Assembly (NCBI GenBank): GCA_007133875.1 | Contig: SLLW01000420.1 | Coordinates: 1-5,149 of the forward strand | DNA length: 5,149 nucleotides | Direction: 5' to 3' | Source of the DNA: Balneolales bacterium | GTDB taxonomy: Bacteria > Bacteroidota > Rhodothermia > Balneolales > Natronogracilivirgulaceae | In this document: one piece after another, positions 1 to 5,149 of the stretch | Numbering within the stretch: the stretch's first letter is position 1 | Layout of the letters: each line of letters begins with the position of its first letter | Position numbers and translations under genes: made by a program | Notes under the pieces: generated by a model | The model's database searches: none | What the model was told of the DNA's origin: nothing | The model's input: only the letters and a program-made list of their open reading frames with translations

Positions 1-1
1 A

Positions 2-658
2 CGAATTGAACTGCTGACCAGTGACCTGGAAGATGATCCGGACAATCTGAGTCTGATGGAGGAGATTTACGAATTGTATCAGGCAATCGGTGATCGTCAG
101 AACGCCAGAAGTATGGCGGAAGCGATGTATGAAAAGGACCCAACTCCTGAAAATATACTCAGGCTTGCCGACAAAGCGGAGAATGAAGGTGACCGTGAAC
201 TTGCCAACCGTTATTTGGCTGAAGCACATGAAAAACAAAGCGGCAGTGAGAAAGCCGCAACATCGTTGAGAATTGCTGAAAACCATCTAAGTTTGCGGAA
301 TCTGCAGAATGCGAGGGATTATGCCAGGCGTGCAGCAAATGAAAATCCGAACTCGGGTGAACCATTTGTGGTAATCGCACAGGTTTATGGCCAGGCCGTA
401 TCGAGATGTGCCGGTTCCGAGATGAGCCGTCGGGACAAAGCGGTTTATTGGTTGGTTCTTGATTACCTGGATCGCGCACGAGAACGTAACAGTAATGTTG
501 CAAGTACTGTTAATCGTCTCTATCGTACATACGAACCTGTAACTCCCTCTGCGGAAGAAAAGTTTTATCAAAACTGGAGCGCCGGTGACAACCTGATGAT
601 CAACGGTACTCTCAAAGAGTGTTATTCCTGGATTGCCGAAGAAACAACCATTCGGTAG
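2..658 (+). CDS. TPR-repeat protein, 3' part (5' end outside window)
   Basis: The frame is open from the left edge (first full codon CGA at 2) to TAG at 656-658, giving 218 visible residues. The internal ATG at 56 is therefore probably not the start. The visible protein is mostly paired amphipathic helices. Roughly residues 15-48, 49-78 and 84-118 look like TPR or TPR-like units, with the usual small/aromatic spacing and repeats ending in 'DPTP' and 'NPNS'. A C-terminal module follows, with 'CAGSEMSRRDKAVYW' and a last segment holding a Cys, 'SWI' and a terminal 'TTIR'. From memory, this kind of tail (a KAVYW helix, then Cys-x-x-Trp-Ile and a final T-T-V/I-R) is common on Bacteroidota-type TPR proteins; I have not checked it. 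TPR domains bind other proteins, so a scaffold or envelope role is possible, but no specific function can be given. Neither a signal peptide nor the start can be judged, because the N-terminus is missing. Confidence 0.8.
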   Translation, partial: RIELLTSDLEDDPDNLSLMEEIYELYQAIGDRQNARSMAEAMYEKDPTPENILRLADKAENEGDRELANRYLAEAHEKQSGSEKAATSLRIAENHLSLRNLQNARDYARRAANENPNSGEPFVVIAQVYGQAVSRCAGSEMSRRDKAVYWLVLDYLDRARERNSNVASTVNRLYRTYEPVTPSAEEKFYQNWSAGDNLMINGTLKECYSWIAEETTIR

Positions 659-664
659 ATCGCA

Positions 665-699
665 CGGCCAGACAGTCGGTCCGGGAATTATTTCTTTTC
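665..699 (+). terminator. Possible intrinsic terminator after the TPR gene
   Basis: Seven bases after the TPR gene stop, CGGCC (665-669) can pair with GGtCCG (678-683), leaving one bulged T and an 8-base loop. A T-rich stretch with four consecutive T's follows at 688-699. The stem is short and bulged, and the T-rich run begins several bases after it, so this is only a candidate. Its position directly after a stop codon and before a separately controlled gene is the main support. Confidence 0.3.
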
Positions 700-724
700 A
701 ATTCCACTCGTAGCTAACCTGTAT

Positions 725-740
725 CTGCCTGAGGCAGTTT
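725..740 (+). other. Short perfect hairpin in the TPR-rho gap
   Basis: CTGCC (725-729) and GGCAG (733-737) form a perfect 5-bp stem around a TGA loop, followed by TTT. It could be a second weak terminator for the upstream gene or part of the rho leader. The T run is too short for a confident terminator call. Confidence 0.25.
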
Positions 741-831
741 AACGGGTAGTTTCTGTAAAGCCCTATACTGGCTGATATGGTAAGTGTATGGGAGGGGTAC
801 AGGACTAATTGTCTTTAATAACTGTAAAATC
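741..831 (+). promoter_or_regulatory. Probable promoter/leader region of rho
   Basis: This non-coding stretch lies between the upstream hairpins and the preferred rho start. TATACT at 764-769 resembles a -10 box, but no good -35 sits at normal spacing, and I see no clear Bacteroidota-type TAnnTTTG element. A purine run GGAGGGG at 791-797 is the strongest Shine-Dalgarno-like sequence nearby, but it lies 34 bases before the rho ATG, too far to serve it. Short open frames overlap this stretch (ATG 777 to TAA 818; TTG 809 to TGA 835). Rho genes in other bacteria are known to regulate themselves through their leaders. Whether that happens here is inference. Confidence 0.2.
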
Positions 832-2079
832 ATGAATAACTTTCAGGATAAAAAATCCCGTGGCCGAAAGACCAAGAAGAAAAATAAAGGCCGGCCAAAG
901 GGGAAGCGTCCAAATAATCAGAATAAACAGGGCGGGAAAATGCCGACCTTCCTGGATAACCAGCACGTAAAACCTGCCGGTATCTATTCAGGTGTCATTG
1001 AACTCACTGAGAAAGGTGTGGGTTTTTTACGCAAACTGGATCATGAGTTCACCGCTACTCCCCAGGATCCTTTTGTGGTTCCTGATATGGTTCGGTTTTT
1101 CAATCTGAAGCCCGGATTGCTCGTGGAGGGAGAAATCGAGCAGGATCAGCGTGGCAACAAGCGCCTCATCAGTGTGAATAAGGTGAATGACGAACCCTAT
1201 GAAAAATGGGCCAAAGCAGTTCGTTTTGATCTGCAAACCCCCATTATGCCGATTGAACAAATCAAGCTGGCCCGCCAGCCCGACGAGATTGAGCAACGGG
1301 TTATTGATCTTATCGCACCGATCGGTAAAGGTCAACGAGCGCTAATTGTCGCTCCTCCCCGTACGGGAAAAACCGTTCTGCTGAAAAATATCGCCAATGC
1401 TATCGATGAGTATCATCCCGATATCGCACTGGCCGTCCTCTTGGTAGATGAACGTCCGGAAGAAGTGACCGATTTTATGCGGACAACCAAAGGCCGCGTA
1501 TTCGCTTCATCAAATGACAAATCCACCAAGAGTCATACCCGTATTTCTGAAATGGCTTTGGGACATGTAAAACGAAAAGCAGAAATGGGTCAGGATGCCG
1601 TTCTGCTTATCGACTCTATAACCCGGTTAAGCAGGGCATATAATGCAGCCCAGAGCGGTGGTGGCCGTACCATGTCGGGCGGACTCGATATTCGCGCACT
1701 GAACATTCCCAAGAAGATATTTGGATCTGCCCGGAAAATCGAAAACGGAGGGTCACTGACAATTATTGCTACCTGTCTCGTCGAAACCAATTCCCGCATG
1801 GATGATCTCATATTTGAAGAGTTCAAAGGAACCGGGAATATGGAGTTGGTTCTGGACCGGGAAGTGGCAAATGACCGGATTTTTCCCGCCATTAATATCG
1901 CCGCTTCCGGAACCCGGAATGAAGACAAATTTATCGAGGATTCTCTGGAGGAGCGGAATATGGTGCGACGCTATCTGCTGAAAAAGTCACCAAAAGAGTC
2001 GATGTCGAGCCTGCTTCAGGTATTGAAGCGAACAGACAGCAATGAAGAGTTGCTAAATCAAATTGCAGCTTATGTGTGA
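832..2079 (+). CDS. rho: Transcription termination factor Rho
   Basis: Rho is a cytoplasmic hexameric ATP-dependent RNA/DNA helicase that loads on untranslated RNA and stops RNA polymerase. From ATG 832 the protein has 415 residues. Residues 7-36 are a basic, low-complexity tail. About 48-118 is the cold-shock-like primary RNA-binding domain (GVGFLR at 62-67), and the RecA-type ATPase fills the rest. Visible motifs are Walker A APPRTGKT (174-181), the catalytic-glutamate segment DERPEE (206-211), Walker B VLLIDS (257-262), the Q-loop region MSGGLD (281-286), the R-loop FKGTGN (331-336) and the arginine finger SGTR (R362). These match E. coli Rho closely, including the R212, D265 and S266 equivalents contacted by bicyclomycin. 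The usual N-terminal helical Rho_N domain is absent. An in-frame GTG at 784, directly after a TAA, would add 16 residues with no family resemblance, so ATG 832 is preferred. It is preceded by a 173-base gap and is probably transcribed alone. Confidence 0.97.
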   Translation: MNNFQDKKSRGRKTKKKNKGRPKGKRPNNQNKQGGKMPTFLDNQHVKPAGIYSGVIELTEKGVGFLRKLDHEFTATPQDPFVVPDMVRFFNLKPGLLVEGEIEQDQRGNKRLISVNKVNDEPYEKWAKAVRFDLQTPIMPIEQIKLARQPDEIEQRVIDLIAPIGKGQRALIVAPPRTGKTVLLKNIANAIDEYHPDIALAVLLVDERPEEVTDFMRTTKGRVFASSNDKSTKSHTRISEMALGHVKRKAEMGQDAVLLIDSITRLSRAYNAAQSGGGRTMSGGLDIRALNIPKKIFGSARKIENGGSLTIIATCLVETNSRMDDLIFEEFKGTGNMELVLDREVANDRIFPAINIAASGTRNEDKFIEDSLEERNMVRRYLLKKSPKESMSSLLQVLKRTDSNEELLNQIAAYV

Positions 2080-2112
2080 TGCCGCCTTCCGGTATGCCTA
2101 TCGCTGTTTCAA

Positions 2113-2439
2113 TCAGTAAGTAGGCAAACTCGGGTCAATCTCTTCCGCCCACTTCAAAATACCGCCCTTCAGGTTTTTGACATTTGAAAACCCGGCCGCC
2201 ATGAGGGTACGGCATGCTTCGGCACTTCGGGCACCGCTGCGGCAGTAGATGACAAACGGTTTCTCTTTATCTGCTTCCAGTTCGCCAAGCCTGCTGCTGA
2301 GTTGCCCCAGCGGGATGAGGGTTCCGCCGATATCGACAAGATCCTTTTCGTACTGTTGCCGGACATCAATCAGTGTAATCGGCTGATTTTCGTCTTTAAT
2401 CTTCTTCAGTTCCTGAACAGTGATTTCTTCAACAGTCAT
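2113..2439 (-). CDS. Single-domain rhodanese (sulfurtransferase)
   Basis: The 108-residue protein is one rhodanese-like domain, which carries sulfur as a persulfide on an active-site cysteine in the cytoplasm. The N-terminal 'TVQELKKI...ITLIDVRQQYE' (7-31) is the classic rhodanese opening with the conserved DVR. The active-site loop CRSGAR lies at 66-71, with C66 as the predicted catalytic residue. The GG-I-x-x-W segment (92-97) and the final 'DPSLPTY' resemble the end of the rhodanese domains fused to MoeB/ThiF-type proteins. There is no signal peptide or second domain, so it is GlpE/PspE-sized but cytoplasmic. The start ATG lies 14 bases after the lptB stop, so it is probably the last gene of the minus-strand operon. 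The sulfur acceptor cannot be told from sequence; tRNA thiolation, cofactor synthesis or cyanide/thiosulfate metabolism are all possible. The domain call is very sure and the physiological role is unknown. Confidence 0.93.
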   Translation of the reverse strand: MTVEEITVQELKKIKDENQPITLIDVRQQYEKDLVDIGGTLIPLGQLSSRLGELEADKEKPFVIYCRSGARSAEACRTLMAAGFSNVKNLKGGILKWAEEIDPSLPTY

Positions 2440-2453
2440 GGTGTCACTTCTGT

Positions 2454-3209
2454 TTAATCGGGTTTATAACGGTCTAGTTTAAACTGTTCCCCAAGATAAA
2501 GTTTTCTGGCCTCCTTATCCTCAGCTAAAAAGTCTGATGAACCCTCTTTCAGAATGCGGCCCTCAAACATCAGATAAGCCCGGTCGGTAATTGCCAGCGT
2601 TTCATGAACATTATGATCGGTGATAAGAATTCCAATATTTTTGGTTTTTAAACGTGAAATTATCTGCTGGATATCTTCAACGGCAATGGGATCTACGCCT
2701 GCGAATGGCTCATCCAAAAGCATGAAATCAGGTTTGGTAACCATGGCACGCGCAATCTCGGTTCTGCGGCGCTCACCACCCGAAAGGTTATAACCCTTAC
2801 TGTCAACAACGGTTTTAAGATTAAACTCCTCAATAAGTTCATCTGCCCATTCCCGACGTTCTGCTTTGCTCATATCATAGAACTCAAGGATGGATTCCAG
2901 ATTTTGACGAACGGTCAGATTCCGGAAGACACTTGCTTCCTGTGAGAGATAACCGATGCCGAGCCGGGCCCGTTTGTACATTGGCAGGGTTGTAATGTCC
3001 TTGTCATTTAAAAATATTTTTCCGTTCTCCGGTCGCACAAGCCCGACAACCATATAAAACGTTGTGGTTTTACCTGCACCGTTTGGTCCCAGAAGCCCCA
3101 CAATTTCGGACTGATTAACCGATATTTCGACATGATCCACCACGGTCCGTTTTTTATAACGCTTGACCAGATCCCTGCAATGCAGTTTTTGTCGAACCGT
3201 TTCTTGCAT
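2454..3209 (-). CDS. lptB: LPS export ABC transporter ATP-binding protein LptB
   Basis: LptB is the cytoplasmic ATPase dimer that works with LptF and LptG to pull lipopolysaccharide out of the inner membrane and push it along the LptC-LptA bridge. Numbered from an upstream GTG at 3233 (259 residues), the motifs are Walker A GPNGAGKT (49-56), Q-loop Q98 in [14 protein letters not shown], signature LSGGERRR (150-157), Walker B MLLDEP (171-176), D-loop AGVDP (178-182) and switch H207 in [11 protein letters not shown]. The segments [15 protein letters not shown] and the LYLGEQFKL end are diagnostic of LptB rather than other ABC ATPases. I prefer ATG 3209 (251 residues), because it still leaves ten residues before the conserved 'DLVKRY' block and because the GTG sits inside an inverted repeat. 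The gene lies 43 bases after purQ and 14 before the rhodanese. No lptA, lptC or lptFG is visible here. Confidence 0.95.
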   Translation of the reverse strand: MQETVRQKLHCRDLVKRYKKRTVVDHVEISVNQSEIVGLLGPNGAGKTTTFYMVVGLVRPENGKIFLNDKDITTLPMYKRARLGIGYLSQEASVFRNLTVRQNLESILEFYDMSKAERREWADELIEEFNLKTVVDSKGYNLSGGERRRTEIARAMVTKPDFMLLDEPFAGVDPIAVEDIQQIISRLKTKNIGILITDHNVHETLAITDRAYLMFEGRILKEGSSDFLAEDKEARKLYLGEQFKLDRYKPD

Positions 3210-3225
3210 ATATGGTTGATTGATT

Positions 3226-3243
3226 GGTTCCACCTGTGGACCC
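3226..3243. repeat. Inverted repeat between purQ and lptB
   Basis: TCCAC (3229-3233) and GTGGA (3236-3240) flank a 2-base centre. After one mismatch the pairing continues (GG at 3226-3227 with CC at 3242-3243). The RNA of the minus strand could fold into a small hairpin. No U tract follows, so it is not an intrinsic terminator. It contains the candidate GTG start of lptB and lies 16 bases upstream of the ATG start. Confidence 0.4.
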
Positions 3244-3252
3244 GCACTTCGT

Positions 3253-3951
3253 TTACATTATGGTAGTAAGGGATGCAACGGCCGATTCGAACAGATATTT
3301 ACCGTGATCGGAACCGAGTTTCTTTTCAACAGCACGTTCGGGGTGCGGCATCATCCCGACGACATTTCGATTCTTGTTGCATATACCGGCGATATTGTCA
3401 ACTGAGCCATTTGGATTGGCAAGACGGGTAGTTTCACCGTGGTCGTCCGTGTACCTGAAAACAATCTGGTCATTATCTTCGAGTTTCTTGCGCAGATCCT
3501 CTTCAGCAAAGTAGTTGCCTTCACCATGTGCAATGGGGATCTGCAGCAGGGTATCATCCGGAACCATGGATGTAAAGGGGGTATTACGTGATTCGCACTT
3601 GAGATTTACAAATTTGCAGGCAAACCGGAGATGTTCGTTGGCCATCATGGTCCCGGGAAGCAGCCGGGCTTCCAGAAGTATCTGAAAACCGTTACAAATC
3701 CCAAGAACCGGCCCTCCCTTTTGGGCGAAGTCAGAAACAGCATTCATCACAGGTGAGAAACGTGCGATCGCCCCGCTTCGCAGGTAATCACCATAGGAAA
3801 ATCCGCCGGGTACAATAACGGCATCTACATCTCCGATATCCGATTCCTTGTGCCAGATAAAGGTGGTATCAATTCCGTGAATATGTTTCAGGGCGTGATA
3901 GGCATCGTGATCGCAATTGGATCCCGGGAAAACGAGTACTCCAAATTTCAT
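3253..3951 (-). CDS. purQ: Phosphoribosylformylglycinamidine synthase subunit PurQ (glutaminase)
   Basis: PurQ is a class I glutamine amidotransferase. It frees ammonia from glutamine and passes it to PurL, which turns FGAR into FGAM in the fourth step of purine synthesis, with PurS bridging the complex. The 232-residue length is normal for the family. Visible signs are the opening '[19 protein letters not shown]', the oxyanion-loop region [17 protein letters not shown] (48-64), the nucleophile C86 in GICNGFQ, the AHGEGNYF segment (141-148) and the other triad members H203 and E205 in MPHPER. The start is ATG 3951, with an A-rich leader and only a weak, too-close AAGAG before it. It follows the purS stop by 28 bases, matching the frequent purS-purQ pairing. 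purL would normally follow but is replaced here by lptB. No frameshift or missing catalytic residue was seen. Confidence 0.97.
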   Translation of the reverse strand: MKFGVLVFPGSNCDHDAYHALKHIHGIDTTFIWHKESDIGDVDAVIVPGGFSYGDYLRSGAIARFSPVMNAVSDFAQKGGPVLGICNGFQILLEARLLPGTMMANEHLRFACKFVNLKCESRNTPFTSMVPDDTLLQIPIAHGEGNYFAEEDLRKKLEDNDQIVFRYTDDHGETTRLANPNGSVDNIAGICNKNRNVVGMMPHPERAVEKKLGSDHGKYLFESAVASLTTIM

Positions 3952-3979
3952 GGCTCTTATTTTTTTAAAATGACTGGAT

Positions 3980-4228
3980 TCAGGCGTTGTCTGGAATACG
4001 GATTTCGTAGTTTTCCATCACCATGTTGGCAAGCAGTTTTTCACAAGCCTGTTCGGCAATTTTACGGGCTTCTTCCGGGTTGTCTGTGTCGACGTCGAGT
4101 TGAACAAATTTGCCGATTCGAACACTTGAAATATCTTTAAAGCCCAGGTTTTCAAGGGCATGATGGGATGCTTTTCCTTTGGGGTCCAAAATGGATTCGC
4201 GGAGGGTAATGACGATCTCTACCTGCAT
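3980..4228 (-). CDS. purS: Phosphoribosylformylglycinamidine synthase subunit PurS
   Basis: PurS is the small dimeric subunit that holds the PurQ glutaminase against small-type PurL and helps form the ammonia path. The 82 residues match the family's usual length of about 80. Motifs in order are the first strand '[18 protein letters not shown]' (3-20), LGF (28-30), [10 protein letters not shown] (35-44), and the C-terminal '[15 protein letters not shown]' (62-76). ATG 4228 is preceded by an A/T-rich stretch without a Shine-Dalgarno sequence, as expected for this group. It lies 45 bases after miaA and 28 before purQ, in the same direction. Its presence shows that this genome uses the three-part PurLQS enzyme rather than the single large PurL of enterobacteria. 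Confidence 0.95.
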   Translation of the reverse strand: MQVEIVITLRESILDPKGKASHHALENLGFKDISSVRIGKFVQLDVDTDNPEEARKIAEQACEKLLANMVMENYEIRIPDNA

Positions 4229-4258
4229 GGCATAAATAATTAGTGGTGGTTGGAAGTT

Positions 4259-4284
4259 CTAAAGGTAAAGCCTTTATGCTTTAG
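4259..4284 (-). other. Overlapping small hairpins at the miaA stop codon
   Basis: Three mutually exclusive short stems can form here: TAAAGG (4260-4265) with CCTTTA (4271-4276), TAAAGC (4266-4271) with GCTTTA (4278-4283), and CTAAAG (4259-4264) with CTTTAG (4279-4284). They cover the TAA of miaA at 4274-4276. Downstream on the minus strand there is no T run, so this is not a standard terminator. It may be an RNA processing or stability element between miaA and purS, or chance in an A/T-rich stretch. Confidence 0.25.
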
Positions 4285-5149
4285 CTGCCAGTTGTTCCGT
4301 AACAGTTCGTATGAAATCGGATGTTTTTTTATAGTCCATTTCCGACTGGTTGATCCATGTTACATCTTTCCAGCGCCGAAACCAGGTCAGTTGCCTGCGG
4401 GCATATCGGCGGGTAGCTGTTTTTATCTGTTCACGAAGTTCCCCGGCGGATATTTTGCCCTGCAGATGGGCGATGCTTTCGCGGTATCCAACAGTCTGAA
4501 GTGACTGAAGCGATGGTTCATAACCCATATCAAGGATGGATTTCACTTCATCAAGAAGCCCCTCCTGAATCATTTGATCAACTCTCCGGTTAATCCGGTC
4601 ATGTAATTCGTGACGGTCACGGTTCAGGCAGAAAACAACGGTATCGGCGGGTACCGTGAGATCCCTGTTCCTGTGAAAGCTGCTGAACGGTTTCCCGGTC
4701 TGCATCCAGACATCCAGTGCCCGGAACATCCGGTGTGGATTGGGTCCGTCAATACGGCGGGCATACTCAGGATCAACATTCTCCAGCCGTTTTCTTATCT
4801 CTTCCAGTCCGGAATTGTCAGCGATAGTCTCCAGCTCACGAATGTTGGAATCGTTCTTGGGTGGTATTTGGTCCAGCGGACGGATAAGGCTTTCGATATA
4901 GAGTGTGCTGCCACCGACGATAAGAACGGGCTTGCCCTGTTTTTGGATGTCACGCTTCCACTGGCGGACTCGGTCGGCAAAGCCGGACGCTGTTGCAGTA
5001 ACATCGGGATCCAGTACGGATATAAAATAGTGAGGAATTTCTTCAAGCACCGATGGGGGTGCTTTGGCGGTACCGATATCCAGGTATTTGTAACATTGAC
5101 GGGCGTCAGCGGAGATAATCGGAGTGTTGAAATGTCGTGCAATTTGCAG
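4274..5149 (-). CDS. miaA: tRNA dimethylallyltransferase MiaA, 5' end cut by window edge
   Basis: MiaA transfers the dimethylallyl group of DMAPP to N6 of adenosine 37 in tRNAs that read UNN codons, giving i6A. The frame is open to the right edge, so the GTG at 5050 is internal and not the start; 291 residues are visible. About 15-20 N-terminal residues, including the P-loop, should lie beyond the edge. In visible numbering, the motifs are SADARQ (13-18) with DIGTAK (24-29), the usual place of the DSRQ-x-Y...DIGTAKP block; GGSTLY (79-84), matching GGTGLY; NPHRMFRALDVWMQTGKPFS (137-156); VGYRE (220-224); and the family signature RYARRQLTWFRR (248-259). The Ser-to-Ala change in DSRQ and the GGST variant are mild departures; all other blocks are normal. 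It is the most upstream visible gene of the minus-strand operon. Confidence 0.95.
   Translation of the reverse strand: MQIARHFNTPIISADARQCYKYLDIGTAKAPPSVLEEIPHYFISVLDPDVTATASGFADRVRQWKRDIQKQGKPVLIVGGSTLYIESLIRPLDQIPPKNDSNIRELETIADNSGLEEIRKRLENVDPEYARRIDGPNPHRMFRALDVWMQTGKPFSSFHRNRDLTVPADTVVFCLNRDRHELHDRINRRVDQMIQEGLLDEVKSILDMGYEPSLQSLQTVGYRESIAHLQGKISAGELREQIKTATRRYARRQLTWFRRWKDVTWINQSEMDYKKTSDFIRTVTEQLAAKA

Noticed and set aside
784..831. GTG at 784 as the start of rho, adding 16 residues
   Set aside because: The codon directly follows an in-frame TAA, the extra residues (MYGRGTGLIVFNNCKI) do not resemble any Rho N-terminus, and the basic tail begins naturally at ATG 832. It remains possible.
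1590..1928. Minus-strand open frame of 112 codons inside rho
   Set aside because: It lies entirely opposite the conserved ATPase domain of rho and has no recognisable motifs, so it is a shadow of the coding frame.
2083..2093. CCGCCTTCCGG as a terminator stem after rho
   Set aside because: It allows only about 3 bp of pairing and no T run follows on either strand.
3653..3675. Inverted repeat GGAAGC...GCTTCC as a regulatory hairpin
   Set aside because: It lies inside the conserved coding sequence of purQ (residues EARLLPG) and is explained by codon choice.
3850..4140. Plus-strand open frame of 96 codons across purQ and purS
   Set aside because: It is antisense to two well-supported genes, has no family resemblance, and spans their intergenic gap.
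1..5149. Mobile element, CRISPR array, defence system or tRNA/rRNA gene
   Set aside because: No terminal repeats, transposase or integrase motifs, spaced direct repeats, cloverleaf structures or rRNA-like sequence were seen; the window is almost fully occupied by housekeeping genes.

Overview
The window is an ordinary chromosomal housekeeping stretch of roughly mid-40s percent GC with tightly packed genes. It most likely comes from a member of the Bacteroidota/Balneolota/Rhodothermota side of the FCB group. Three things point there. Most start codons lack a recognisable Shine-Dalgarno sequence and have A/T-rich upstream bases. The C-terminus of the first gene matches, from memory, a tail seen on Bacteroidota-type TPR proteins. 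The purine genes are of the small-PurL type (separate PurS and PurQ), which fits Balneolota, Rhodothermota or Chlorobi better than classical Bacteroides or Flavobacterium. The phylum call is inference, not proof.

Layout: on the + strand, the 3' part of a TPR-repeat protein gene (2-658) is followed by a 173-base gap with a possible terminator and a possible leader, then by rho (832-2079). On the - strand, read from the right edge inward, come miaA (5' end cut by the window edge), purS, purQ, lptB and a single-domain rhodanese. Their gaps are about 45, 28, 43 (or 19, depending on the lptB start) and 14 bases, so they look like one co-transcribed unit. The two blocks converge with 33 bases between the rho and rhodanese stop codons.

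Functions: Rho is the ATP-dependent RNA helicase that ends transcription. MiaA prenylates A37 of tRNAs. PurS and PurQ are the small subunit and the glutaminase subunit of FGAM synthase in purine synthesis; PurL is not in the window. LptB is the ATPase of the lipopolysaccharide exporter, which implies an outer membrane. The rhodanese is a sulfurtransferase of unknown partner. The five minus-strand genes share no obvious pathway.

I found no mobile element, CRISPR array, rRNA, tRNA, prophage or defence system. Every full-length gene has its key catalytic residues and none is frameshifted. The points worth a second look are modest: a Rho whose N-terminal domain is reduced to a short lysine/arginine-rich tail, small open frames and hairpins in the rho leader, an inverted repeat over one candidate lptB start, and a convergent gene pair with no visible terminator.
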